A stretch of DNA of 64,000 bases from the NCBI GenBank assembly GCA_027625915.1, contig JANTQA010000023.1, forward strand, positions 9,300,001 through 9,364,000, in the 5' to 3' direction. The first letter of the stretch is position 1. Each line of letters starts with the position of its first letter. The position numbers and the translations under genes were made by a program. Positions 13,701 to 25,585 of the stretch are shown here, piece by piece. This DNA is from Anaeramoeba flamelloides (Eukaryota; Metamonada; Anaeramoebidae). The notes under the pieces were generated by a model that was given only the letters and a program-made list of their open reading frames with translations, made no database searches and was not told the origin of the DNA.

Positions 13701-16700
13701 GAATAATAAATTTCTTTTTTTAATGAAATTAATATTTTTCTGAGATATATCTTTTATCCAATTTAAGTATATTTTTTGGATTGTTTTAATAAAATTTTCA
13801 TAATTAAAAAAAAATTTGGTTATTTATAAAAAGGATTTGATTTTAGACAAAAGAAATTACATATCAATTTTCCTGATACTCGCAATTTAAAATCTTGTCT
13901 GGGATTATTTTCATGTCTGGTATTTTTTTCCCTACTATATAAGTAAAATCAAATAATACGATTTATCATTTAAGTGCACAACCCATCTTTAACAGGTATT
14001 TGGAAAATGAATGGGAATTAATTTTCACTTCCTTTTCCTGATTTTTCTTTAACAATTTTTCAAAGAAATAGATGATAATTTGTGATCTCTATTTACTACA
14101 CTACAAAGAAAAAATAAATTCTGAAAATCAAAGTTAGTAAAAACTACATCTTGAATTTCAGTTATACATCTTTTATAAATTATTTTTTTCAAAGTTATGA
14201 TAATTTTATGTAATTTTGAAAAGATATCTATTTAACCCATTAGGATCCTAATACAACCTTTTTCAAAATTACCGACTTTTGAAAAAAACACCTATTTTTG
14301 GGGTATTATTTTTTATTGAAATTAGCTACAACGAATGAACTTTAGATTGAACATTAAGAAAGAAAAAATCATAAATGTTAAAACAATTTGCAGAAAAAAA
14401 CAAGGAATATATTAAAAACCAAAACATAAAAAAAAATAAAATGATAAAAAATATTCCAAAAAACAGAAAAAAAATCAGTTTTTCAATTTAATTTAGCGAT
14501 ACCTTTTGAATGAAATATTTTGTTTTATTTTTAAAAAAATTGAAAAAATATGATTCTTTTTAGACTATTAAAAAAATACATTCAAATAATCTCTCCGCTA
14601 AGTCAAATAAAAATTTCAAAAATTTTACAATTAAAAATGAAAAAAAAAATTACTCAAAATTTTCATTTTTATTCAATTCTCGTTAATATCTAATAAAGTG
14701 GTAAACCCTTTTTCAAAATTGTTATATACAATAGTGTTTATTATAAGTGTGGTTATTAAAAAGTTTAAAATTAGTAAATATTTAATTTTTTTTGAAAAAA
14801 ATTTTTTCATTATCATGTGGTGTTTGAATAATAAAGGGGAAAAAAATTTCCTTAAATTTCCCGATCCTTTTTTAACAAAGAACCTTTCATAGAAAAAGAA
14901 TGAAATTTGTGATCTCACTTTATGTGATTAGTACTTTTTTTTTTTTTTTTTAATATTATTTGGTGAACAAAGAATCCTAAATTAAAGTCATATTTCAAGA
15001 ATTTTTAAAAAACGACAATCAGCCGATTATTTATCCTATTGAATTTCAGATACCAGTAATCAACTTAAATTTTATCTTTTTTAAAAATCAAATACCAACA
15101 AAAAAAAAATATTTTATTGTATTTAAAGAGGTATGTTCCAAATGGATTCTTCAGATACACCGCAAAAACCTTTCTTTCATTATAGTTTTTTGTTTACGAT
15201 CATTTACCCAACAGACTACAATAATGTTTTTTTACTTTTTGGAAAAAATGTTTTTTTTTTTTTTCGTTTTTAATTTTCGTTCTTTTGTAAATACCCGCCA
15301 TCTCAAAGCCCTTAAAAATACACCTAAGAAGATATGTATTCAATTAATTTTTATTTTTGTTCTATTGCAAATATAGACTAACCACAAATTCATAATGAAG
15401 AGTTTTATTGATTTATACAAGAAATTATTGAATTTTACTTAGTTATGGAATATTAGTACCAATGAACGACTTAAATGAAAAACTAATTGAATAAATCTCT
15501 TCTTGGTTGTATTTTTAAGGACTGGGTTGGTGTTGTATTTAAAGTACATTAAAAAATTAAAATCTAAAAATAAATAAAAAATAATTTATTTTTATCTTTG
15601 GAAAAAATATCATATTCACCCTTAACTAATATAAAATGGGCAGTTTTTATCGTTTATCTGAGTAATTCATTTGAAACGCACATCCTTAAATCTTTCAGGT
15701 GATAGTATCCATAAAAAAAAGAAAAAAAAAGGCCTATAAAAATAATTGCTAATTTAAAAAATTTACACTCATCTTGAAATTGAAATATAGAAAGTGAAAA
15801 TTTAATTACTATATAAACCATACTTAGTTTTAAATACAATTTCAGAAATGAATTATTGCTTTTAAAACTTTGATCTCATTTTTCTCTTTTTTCAAAAGTT
15901 CAAAATACAACCATATTTCCAAATTATTTCAAATAAAATTATTTTCAAAGAAGAAGATTGAAAATCTTATTGTCTGCGGAGAAACAGTACAAAAATACCG
16001 AGTTAAAAATAAAACCAATGAGTTTTGAAATAATTCCAGTATAAAAAATCAACTTAATTTCAAAAAAAAAACAATAATTATTTTAAAAGTTGAAAAAAAT
16101 TAAAGTTTTTTGATTCAAAACAGATTTTTCCATAATTTTTTCATTTTTTTTTACCAAAAAAATAATAATAAAATCATCAAACCATTAAATTAAAAATTCC
16201 CACAAACTTACTTTTTTCAAACCTAGAAAATTCAAAATATAAGCAAAAGAAATATTTTTTAATTTGTATTATTTCTAAATAATAATTAATAATCCAATCT
16301 TAATTTTTTCAGTAGATCAGAAATAATCCAAAGATTAAAAGTATCAATAGACTTTATTCTTATTTCTCAATTTTTTTAAATTTTTTCAAACAAATAAAAT
16401 CAATTAATAATAGTAATAATAATAAATATAAAGATGTTATCAAAAATAACTTCTTTTAAAACTAATAACTATTCGTTATTTATACTCTGAATAATTGAAA
16501 AAAAAACAATTATTTAATCTTTCAAATTTCAAGAAAATTTAATAAATATTTATAAAAAGATATAAAATCAATTCTTTTTGATTTTCAATGATTAGGCATT
16601 TGCTTTCTTTTTCTTGTATTTTTTTAAAATAAGATTAAAGACTTTCAATATTATTTATCTGTAAAACAAACTATCAGAAATTACTAAAAGTGATTTTTCA

Positions 16701-17478
16701 TCAAAATAAAAATGTTTTGTAAATTTTTCTTTTTCTACATCCAAAAATTCAAACAAAAGGATCCAGATCATTTTTCTGAAAATTAAATTGGAAAAAATGA
16801 ACTTCTTTTAAAAATGATAATCCATTTCTCTAACCTTGAAAAATGAGTTTGAATGATTATAGTTATTTCCTAATTAATCAACGAAAAAAATTTTATTTGG
16901 AATTCACTAAATATTTTTCTAGTTATTACTGATTTATGAAAATTAAATTAGTACTTATTGAACACTTGATTAAATGAGAACAATTATAGTCGTGGTATTA
17001 TTAATCTCAAGATCTTCAATGGTTTTTTTTTTTAATGTAATTACTTATATGGTTCAAATAGGATTTCATAAATTGAAATGAAAAATAAAAAAACAAAAAT
17101 ATATACATTATTAGGACTTTATCAGTAGTTGAACGAAATAAAGATCTTTACAAATCCAATTGAAAATGAAAAATTTTAAGATTTAATTTGACTCTTCCTT
17201 ATTGAACTTTTGTTATAAATATAACCCTAATTAATTTGAATTTAACAGTATTATAACCCCGAAGATTTTTTAGAATTGTCTATAAAATAAGAAGAAAATG
17301 AATCCTCAAAAAGGAAAAAGGGGCAATACTCAAAGAAAATAAGATAAAAAAATTTAATTTAAAAATTATTTTATATATAAACTCCAATTCAAAAACTTTT
17401 ATTAACTTTTTTTAAAAAAAATATTAATTTGTTATTTTACAAATTTAAATAAAAAGGTCTGAACTTTTATATGGCTTA

Positions 17479-17515
<37 letters not shown>

Positions 17516-20500
17516 AATCAATTTAATAATATAATTTATTTAGAAACTAAAAAACTGAAAAAAAATAAGAACAAAATAAAAAAAATTGAATAAAAATTGT
17601 TGAATTTAGCATTACGAATTTTTTTCTATGTATTAAGAAAAAAAAAATCACATTATTAGGGCCATAACCTCTTTGATTCAACGCACATTTTCTATTTTCA
17701 ACTCAATAATCCATTTTTTTTTAAATTTTCATATCCAAACATAACCAAAAAATGAAACCAAAAAATATCAGGAAAATATTTAAACAAAAACAAATATAAA
17801 AGTAAAAGTAAAAGAAAAAGGAAAAACAACGTAATTTCACAAGAAAAAAAAAAATTCTATGAGCAAAAAAGAAAAGAAAAAGAAAAAAATTAGATAAATA
17901 TTTAAAACTTAATAATATTTTAATACATATCAGCCCATAACTTTACTTCAAAAAAATTATTCACATCTTTTTTAATTTCTAATTTTAAATTTCATAATTT
18001 CAAAAATATTATATTTATAGAAACAATGAATTGGAAAGAGATCGAATGTACTGGTGATGTACCAAAAAGCCGTGATAAACATACTTTAACATGCATTGGA
18101 AGAGATCAATATTTATTATTTGGTGGTCATAATTTTGATCAATATTTTTCGGAGGTTCATATTTTAGATGTTCACACACAAAAATGGATATTACCAGAAA
18201 TTAGAGGTAGGCATAGGCCAATGGCAAGAGATGGTCATACAACGATTGAAATTGGGGATGGTAGAATTTTATTATGGGGGGGTTCAAGTGGTGGTGAAAA
18301 TTTTTTAAAAGATTTATGGACAATGGATCCAAGTAAATAATAACCTTTTTTTTTTTTTTTTTTTTTTTTCTATATCTTTCTCAAAAAAACAAAGGAATAA
18401 ACCGTATTTTAGTTCTTTGTTCGGATATTAAAACAATGAATTTTGGAATTTAAATATTTTTTTTTCAATTCTACACAACATTTTCAAATTTGTGCAAACC
18501 TTTCATTAAATATTCACAAAAAATTTGAAAAAAGAAATTTTAGATAAAAAAATGAAAAATCAATTTTTTGTTATTTCAATGATATAATATATATATAACC
18601 TTGGAAATAAATATTTATTTTTGTTTGAATTACCAATGTCATATATTTTGAAGTTCTATTTTTCAAAAACTATTCACAAAAATGGAACCTTTTTTCACAT
18701 TATTTCACAAAAATAAAACAATTTGTGAATTTTTGTAAACAAAAGTTCGAGAACAATGTGCTGGGGATTTAATAGTTTTTTTTAAAGTATAATACAAAAT
18801 TTTATTTTTTACTCTCGTTTTCACAAGATTTTCACAAATAATTTGTGATTTGGTAACAAAAATATACTAAAAATGAAACAACCATTGAAAGTGGAAAAAA
18901 TATTTTTTTTGTTAATTTAATAAAAAAAATCAATTTTTATTGTTTTTTTATTTTGGTGAACTTTTTTGTAAAAATATATTTTTTTCTGAAAAACCAAAAT
19001 GAAAATGCTGTGTATTTAAAATAAAGAATCTTAAAACTCATTATTAATATTTAACATGAAGATCTACTAATTAAGAAATTATCTTGAAATTTTGGAAAAA
19101 TATCAAATATGGCAACAATATTTTTTTTTTTTTTTTTTATGTATTTTTTAGATTTTATCATTTTTTTAACCCCTTAAATATGATGTTTAAAAATAATAAA
19201 ACTAATTGTTATTTCTTATCTTGTTATAATTTTTAATTCAAAAAAAAAAAAAAAAAATCAATTAAAAAAGGGGAAATGAGATGGAGAAAACAAGAAGTGA
19301 AAGGAAAAACACCAGGTCCGCGCTCTGGCCATTCGATGGATTTAGTTGATGGCCGGATATTTGTATTTGGTGGGTTAGGAATAGGTGAAAATTTTTATGA
19401 TGATCTTTCAATGTTAAGTATTGGTGATGATGTTGATAAATTTGTAAAAAAAGAAGAAGGTGCAATTGGCTTAATGAAACAAGGAGAGGAAAGAATAAAC
19501 CATATGCAGATAAAAAGAAGTGAAAGAAACAATTATTCTAAAAGATTTTCGAAAGAAAATTACACCTCTTCGGGTGATGAATGGAATACAAACAAAAAAA
19601 ATCAATATAATTCAGAGTCTTTAAAGACTAAAATGCTATTTAATCAAACAATTACAACAACTTATATTAAAAATCCAGGTAAACAGACTTTCTAAATTTA
19701 ACTATGTTATTATTAATATTGATGAATTTTTTAAAAACCAATTTTTTTTTTTTTTTTTTTTATGCTGATTTTGAAATATACAAAAAAAAATAATAGAAAT
19801 TACTTCAAAATTATATTATGAAGAAAACATATTAAATTTTAATGATATAATTACTGATGGGTTTTATGATGGGGGGAGAGGAAGCTCCTTTTCATCTTTA
19901 GAAAAATTTGAAGAACAAACAATTTCCACAAATGATCGAGAAGTATTAGTTATTAATGCCAAGCTTGACAAAGCTTTAGAAAACTTTCGAAATAACACGG
20001 TCTATTTATTATGCTCAATTAGTGAAGTTAGAGATCGTATTTTATTATTATCATTAATTGTCTCTGATTTCTTTGGTGGGTCTCACAATCCAAAGATCAT
20101 TGGATTGTCTTTAAATAATATTGGAGAATTAAAGGAATCACTTGAGTCAAATGTAATACCCATTGGGCATATAAATTTTGGGTTATGTAGACATCGGGCG
20201 ATAATGTTTAAATATTTGGCTGATTGTCATAATTTTATTGAAAAGGACAAGCATTTAAAAATCCCATGTAAATTAGTTAGAGGTGTTTATGCGAAAAATA
20301 ATGAGGCGGAGCAAATTGGAGGTCATGTTTGGAATATTGTTAGACTGAGCGGGAACGATTATGTAATTGATGTTATGTTTGAACCAACAATATTACAAAA
20401 TAGGAAAGGGTGGAGGGCGTCAAAATATTTTCGAATCAAAAGAGAAGAAAATCGGGTAGTTATTGCAGGCGGATCTGGTGCCTCGCTGAAAATTGATAGT

Positions 20501-22570
20501 TCTATTGAGTTACAAAAGGGATTAACTCAAAAGAAAAAAGAATTGGAAAGGAAAAAGAAAAAAGTCAAAAAGCAAAGAAAAAAAAAAAATAATAAGGAAA
20601 ACAAAAATTATACTTTACAAAAAAAAAAAGCAAACTTCCCTATTGGAACAAATAAAACACAAAAAGATAAAAAAAAAAATCTCAATTTGAAAAATAATCT
20701 CTCTAGCAAAAAAAGAAAAGCAAAAACTAAGAAAAAAAAAAAAAATGTAGATTTTTCAGCAAGTAATTCAGAGAATTTATCACGGTCATCGAGATCAGAT
20801 TCAGGGGTTGGATTTGAAATGAAATTAGGGTCAGAGTCAGGATTTGAGAGTAAATCAGGATCAGGATCAGGATCAGGATCAGAACCAGAATCGGGATCAA
20901 GATCAGGATCATTTTCAGAACAAAAGTCTTTTGAAGAACAAATACACCAGGAAGATAAAAAGAAAAAGAAAAGATATAAAGATAAAAAAAAAAAAAAATC
21001 AAAATCAAAACTGGAAGTCTCTAATTCTGAACTAGAATCAAATTCTGAAAATGGAAATGATAATGATGACAATAATCAAAATAATAATAACAATAATAAT
21101 GAAAACATTAGTGATAATGATGATCAAGATGACGATGGCGATAGCAATAATGCTAATGATCAAATTATGAAAAAGAAATTAAAAAAAGGCAAAAGGAAAA
21201 ATAAAAGCAAAAAGAAACATAGAAATAAAAAAAGAAGCAAATCCGATCGTTCTGTACTGGAAACTGAAAAACAAAAAAAAAATGAAGAAATAGGAATTAA
21301 AACAGAAATAAATAACATTGAAGAAAAAACCAATGTCCGATCAACAAAATTTAATGAGAATAATCATGATGATGATAACAACATCAGAGACGACGATGAT
21401 GACGACGACGACAATGATGATGATGAGGAAAGTGGTCGGGGCAGTGGTGATGATGAAGGTCAGGATATTGATGATAATGAAGAAATGGTATCTTCAAAAC
21501 AAAGTCAAAATAAAAAAAAATCCAAAAAGAGAAGGCATTCCCACACGAAATCTAAAAATAATAATAAAGACAATTCAACAGAAAAAGATAGAATCGGAAA
21601 ATCTTCAACTTTTTCAAATATTATCAATAGTAAAAGCAAAAGCAAAAAAAGTCAAAGTTCCAGAAAGTCACATTCTCGAAGCAAATATAGTTTGGACCTC
21701 AAAGGCGGATTCAACGCAAAAACCCAAGAAGGAAAAATCACATGGAAAATAAGTGTTGATGAATTACATAGGATTAATATCTTAGGTGTGGGATCGATCG
21801 GTGTTGTCTATAGGAGTAAATGGCTAGGGATCAATGTTGCACAAAAGACATTATTTATACAAGATTTTGATGAGCAATTTATGGAGACCTTAAAAAGGGA
21901 AGTTTCAATAATGAGTGAAATGAGACACCCCAACATCGTCCAATTTTTAGGAGCCTGCTTCGAAAAGCCAAATATTTCGCTTGTTCATGAATTTTTACCA
22001 AAAAAGACGTTAAGGAATGTTTTAAGAGATCCAAAGTTTGTTATAGATGCAAATCTGGCAATCAATTGGGCAATCCAAATTGCCAAGGGGATGCATTTTT
22101 TGCATCATAAAAACGTTTTACATGGCGATTTAAAAACTGAAAATATTTTGGTAGCAAATGATCTTTCTTTAAAAATTTCAGATTTTGGACTAGAATTGGT
22201 CAAGCAAAAAACATCAAGTATCACCAACCGCGGAATGGGATCGCCTGTATTTTTATCACCAGAAAAGTTGAAAAATGAAAAAATTACTAAAAAGTCTGAT
22301 GTGTATTCCTTTTCAATAATACTCTGGGAAATCACAACCAGGGAATTGCCCTTCAAAGATTTAAACCCCATCCAAACAGCTTTAGCAATAGTTAATAATC
22401 AGGCGAGGCCAGATATTCCACAAAGTTGCCCAAAGAGTTTGGCTAAATTGATGAAAGAATGTTGGAATGAAGAGCCCAAAAAGAGACCCAATTTTGAGCA
22501 TTTATATAAACGATTAACAAAAATTAGTGATGAAATTAAAACTATGCATAAAAAAAAATCCAAAAAATAA
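10738..22570 (+). CDS. Kelch(x6)-EDR1-TKL protein kinase, five exons
   Basis: Exons 10738-10897, 11081-11401, 18021-18332, 19271-19678 and 19797-22570 join in phase 1 at every GT..AG site, giving 1,324 residues. Exons 1-4 carry exactly six kelch repeats (each PxxR..H...FGG...LD), one six-bladed propeller, so no exon is missing from the 6.6-kb intron 2. Exon 5 opens with an EDR1-type, transglutaminase-like domain (about residues 440-620) with Cys in GLCRHRAIMF (about 531), His in GGHVWNIV (577) and Asp in YVIDVMFEP (592). A charged, disordered linker of Lys, Ser-Gly, Asn and Asp runs follows (about 620-1045). The C-terminal TKL-like kinase (about 1051-1310) has GVGSIGVV, VAQK (Lys 1084), HGDLKTEN (1176-1183), DFG (1196) and SPE. 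The HRD Arg is Gly, so it is a non-RD kinase. EDR1 domains are known from plant Raf-like MAPKKKs; substrates here are unknown. The start is the first ATG before the first kelch repeat and is less certain. Confidence 0.88.
12105..12116. repeat. Target-site duplication, left copy
   Basis: The 12-mer ATTTGGTTATTT occurs here directly beside the T-tract (poly(A) on the minus strand) of the LINE, and again at 13814-13825 directly beside its truncated 5' end. This is the footprint expected of target-primed reverse transcription. Confidence 0.8.
12117..13813 (-). mobile_element. 5'-truncated LINE (non-LTR retrotransposon) with poly(A) tail
   Basis: Read on the minus strand, the element starts abruptly at about 13813 inside a reverse-transcriptase frame, runs through the RT and a zinc knuckle to a stop at 12149, then a short 3' UTR and a broken A tract (about 12117-12136). 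Identical 12-bp target-site duplications flank it at 12105-12116 and 13814-13825. No endonuclease or ORF1 region is present, so the copy is dead on arrival. It lies antisense inside intron 2 of the kelch-EDR1 kinase gene. The short flanking duplication and A tail distinguish it from group II introns and LTR elements. Confidence 0.88.
12149..13800 (-). pseudogene. LINE reverse transcriptase, 5'-truncated and frameshifted
   Basis: The 5' part (13800 down to about 13556) shows the RT finger motifs LLFIHKSGDE, INYRPISI and NQFGF. The 3' part (about 13545 down to 12149) continues with IDIQKCFDSIHHSLIY, the VYQGDPLPPLLF box, the FADD catalytic box near 13235, thumb-like sequence, and a C-terminal zinc knuckle (CKLC..13..H-FLWN-C) of the kind found at LINE C-termini. 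The two parts are in different frames, joined at a run of ten A (minus strand) at 13546-13555; nine would keep one frame. This is either a one-base insertion or a homopolymer miscall. Endonuclease sequence is absent. Confidence 0.88.
13814..13825. repeat. Target-site duplication, right copy
   Basis: Second copy of ATTTGGTTATTT, abutting the truncated 5' end of the LINE; identical to 12105-12116. Confidence 0.8.
15840..16850. repeat. Dispersed ~1-kb repeat, copy 1 (in kinase intron 2)
   Basis: Aligns along its length in the same orientation with about 43340-44345. Shared blocks are interrupted by many substitutions and small indels: the start TTC.GAAATG.ATTATTG, a middle block around AATCTTAATTTTTT, and a 3' block AAATTACT.AAAGTGA. 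It has no reading frame. It is probably an old non-coding transposon or the remains of a segmental duplication. Confidence 0.65.
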
Positions 22571-22673
22571 TATTTACAAAGATATATTATATTTTGAAAA
22601 TTTTTTTATTTTATTTCATTAAAAGAGAAGAGCAACTTTATAAAAGTGAAATTTGAAAAAAAAATTGAGAATA

Positions 22674-22711
<38 letters not shown>

Positions 22712-25585
22712 TACCCTAACATTTAATTTGTGTTTAACTTAATCTTTTGAAATATTTGATTCAAAGTTTTTAAAAATTTATTTTTTTAAAAAAACTTTTA
22801 ATCACTTTTCATTATAATATTTTGATGTAGAGAAAAAATTTTTTTGTCCAAATAAAATATGATTTTTTTTTATTTTTTTTGAAAAATTTACAACAAACAA
22901 AAATTTTGATTTCATAAAGAAATTTTTTTGTAAATTGCAATATTATTTTAATTATAAGTATTCAAATATTTTGACTTTTAAAATAAATTTTGTAAAAAAT
23001 AAATAATGTAAAATCAATAATTTTTTAGATTTCTTTGACTTTTGAAAATTTTTTTCGAGAATATATTTAATAATTCGTTAATTTGGTTAAAGAAAATATT
23101 ATATTTGAATTAATTTTATGGGGGTGGGGGAATAAATTACAATCAAAGAGCTCGAATAGTTAAATTTCTCATTTCGAAATACTAGCATGAGAAAAATAGA
23201 TTTCACAATAATTAATTAAGGAAAATAATTTTAAACAATCACAATTTAAAATTATTTCATTACTATTACATTCTTTTAATTTATTTAAAAATATTAATCT
23301 ATTGTTTTCATAGGAAAGATATAACCATAATAAGTGATCAGACTTTTCTAAAATTTTCTTTTGTTCGCGTTTTAAACATAAAAGACAAAATTTTATTTAA
23401 TTTTGATTTTTTAAATATTAGTATCGATTTAAAAATTTTGTAAATGTTCTGTATTTTAGAATTTTTCATTTGATGGATATCCAAAATATTTTTGATTGGT
23501 GAAATTATTTTTTGTTTTTTTATTATTCAAATTTGTTTTTATGATTATATAATAAATTATCATTCCTTCATTGGATCATTCGTACTATTTTGTTTTCAAT
23601 TGTTTTCGAATAAAATTAGTTCTTACAATTGTTTAAGGTATCATCAATATGTTTTTTACTGCTATTAGATATGTTTTTAATAATTTTAATTATTTTAAAT
23701 TTTTTTTAATATGTTATTATCTATAAGATTCAAACTTACAGTCAGTTTCACTTTTAAGGCACAAACTTTTAACGAAATTTAAGGCATAAAAAAATCTCAA
23801 ATTAAGGCACAAAATTTGGAATTTTTTTTTTTTACAATTTATTTTACTAGAATTTGAATTTTGCACCTTAATTTGAGATTTTTATTGTGCCTTAAATTTC
23901 GTTGAAAGTTTGTGTCTTAAAAGTGAAACTGACTGTATGAAAATATTGTATTGGAATTGTTAAATTTTATTATTAATTTTTGAATAATTTTCATATATTC
24001 ATTTTCTCTATCTTCTCTTAGATATCAGTTAATAAAGATTATATCTGAAAAAAAAAAAGGGGGGGGGGGCTTTTTAATTTGTCTGGTTTGCTTCCCAAAA
24101 ATTCATGATTTTTTTAAGTTAATAAATAATTTCATTCAAATCATCAAAAAGAAACCAAAAAAGGCAATATTATAATTTTTATTTAATTAAAATTATTTTA
24201 AAAAAAACTATATTGGTATGTAATTTATATTCTAACTATCAGAGGAAGAAATAGAAATTATCATCAAGTCTTGACATAAAAATCATAATATGAACTTTTA
24301 AATAGTAATGATACAATCAATATTGTATCAACTTTAACTTAAAATATGTGCTCTGGGTGTTATTTATCCTTTTAATATTCAATCGGATATATACCAAATA
24401 TAAATTTCTTTTGTTATTCCAAAAAGTTGAATTGATAAGATCATATTCCAAAATTAACACTCTTTGGCATTTGAAAAGTGTTATTAGATTGTTGTGCTAT
24501 TTGAGATTTATAATTAACAAAAAAACTATTTTTAATTTTTTTTTTGGAACAAAATAAGAAATTCTTATCGTTTTTTATAAAACAAAAAATTGAAACTGAA
24601 TTTACAAATAAATAATGTATTGTTCTCATAATAATCAACCTAAAAAGTTTTTATTATAAATAAAAAAAACTTTGAAAAACAGTTTATTTCATAATTTACA
24701 AATACAAAATTCTTTACTTTTAATGGCAAATTAAAAAGATCAATATTTTCATTCAACCATCCAAAAAAAAAGACACCTCAAGAATTAAAAATTAAAAACG
24801 ATCAAAGTTCCCAGTTTTAAAAAAGGGTAATTATATGATTTAAGTATCTTTTAAGAATTAAAAAATTGAAATATTAATTGACTTATAAAAAATCTTTTTT
24901 TGGCAAGCTGAATAAAAATTTTATTCCCTTTATTTTACAGTAAATAGTCGTTAATTGTTTTTCATCATAAAAACTAGAAAAGTGTTTCTCAAATGATTTT
25001 TTTTTTTGTTTGATCTTTGTTCTTGTTTTATTTATTGTTTTCCTTAAAAATTTTAACGTGTGTTAATTAATTTGAAAAAATTTAGAATCTTTTTTTTAAT
25101 ACAAAAAGGAATGAAAATAAAAGAATATATTCACTAAAAGTAAATCTGTTTCTGTTTATTATTCTCAATTTATTTTTTGATTGTAAAAACCCAATAAAAG
25201 GGTTCATAAATAAATGTACTTGAAAATAATTAACAAAAGAAGGTTATGAATGGAAAATTTATGTACTTTTCTTCGAGCTACACCTCACAAATCACAAACA
25301 AGACCTCATTTTGTTTCGGTTTTGGTGCAAATGCTCAACTTTAAGAGTTAATTTTCTATCTTTTCGATACAATTTGAAATATTGAAAATTATCTCATAAA
25401 AACATTTTTTAAACAAAAAGAACTTTCATAATTTCCAACAAAATCCTTGACAAAAGTATTGTTTTGTTTTTAAAATTCAAGAAACTAATAACGCTTATTT
25501 GCTTTTTAACTAATTTTTATTCTTTTTTTTTCTTCTCAAAACGGTTAAAGAGTTGAGAACTAAAAGCCTGAAAAATTAAACTGAA
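22571..25585. other. Intergenic interval, no gene seen
   Basis: Contains a (TA)n tract at about 22676-22708, a TA-flanked MITE at 23737-23937 and a G run near 24060. It separates the kinase gene from the corepressor gene on the same strand. Short frames such as 24348-24557 have the composition of surrounding non-coding DNA. Confidence 0.6.
23737..23937. mobile_element. TA-flanked MITE, family A, best copy
   Basis: A 201-bp element bounded by TA on both sides, with terminal inverted repeats of about 85 bp beginning ACAGTCAGTTTCACTTTTAA and ending with its complement TTAAAAGTGAAACTGACTGT. It has no coding capacity. TA target duplication and CAGT-type ends are characteristic of Tc1/mariner-superfamily non-autonomous elements; that assignment is inference. 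Related copies lie at 57249-57444 and about 58060-58226. Confidence 0.85.

Larger units (their letters stand above)
11402..18020 (+). other. 6.6-kb intron 2 of the kelch-EDR1 kinase gene
   Basis: Donor GTAAGA at 11402 and acceptor TTTATAG ending at 18020 are both phase 1 and join a kelch repeat end (LLDF) to ETMNWKEIECTG, which continues the propeller. The other introns of this gene are 183, 938 and 118 bases. The excess is explained partly by the LINE at 12117-13813 and a dispersed repeat at about 15840-16850. Apart from these no coding exon is seen. Confidence 0.8.

Noticed and set aside
20608-21752. Ser/Asp-rich and Met-rich frames overlapping kinase exon 5
   Set aside because: Shadows of the charged low-complexity linker.
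22676-22708. Regular repeats considered as CRISPR-like
   Set aside because: Plain (TA)n; no spacer-repeat structure, and the genome is eukaryotic.
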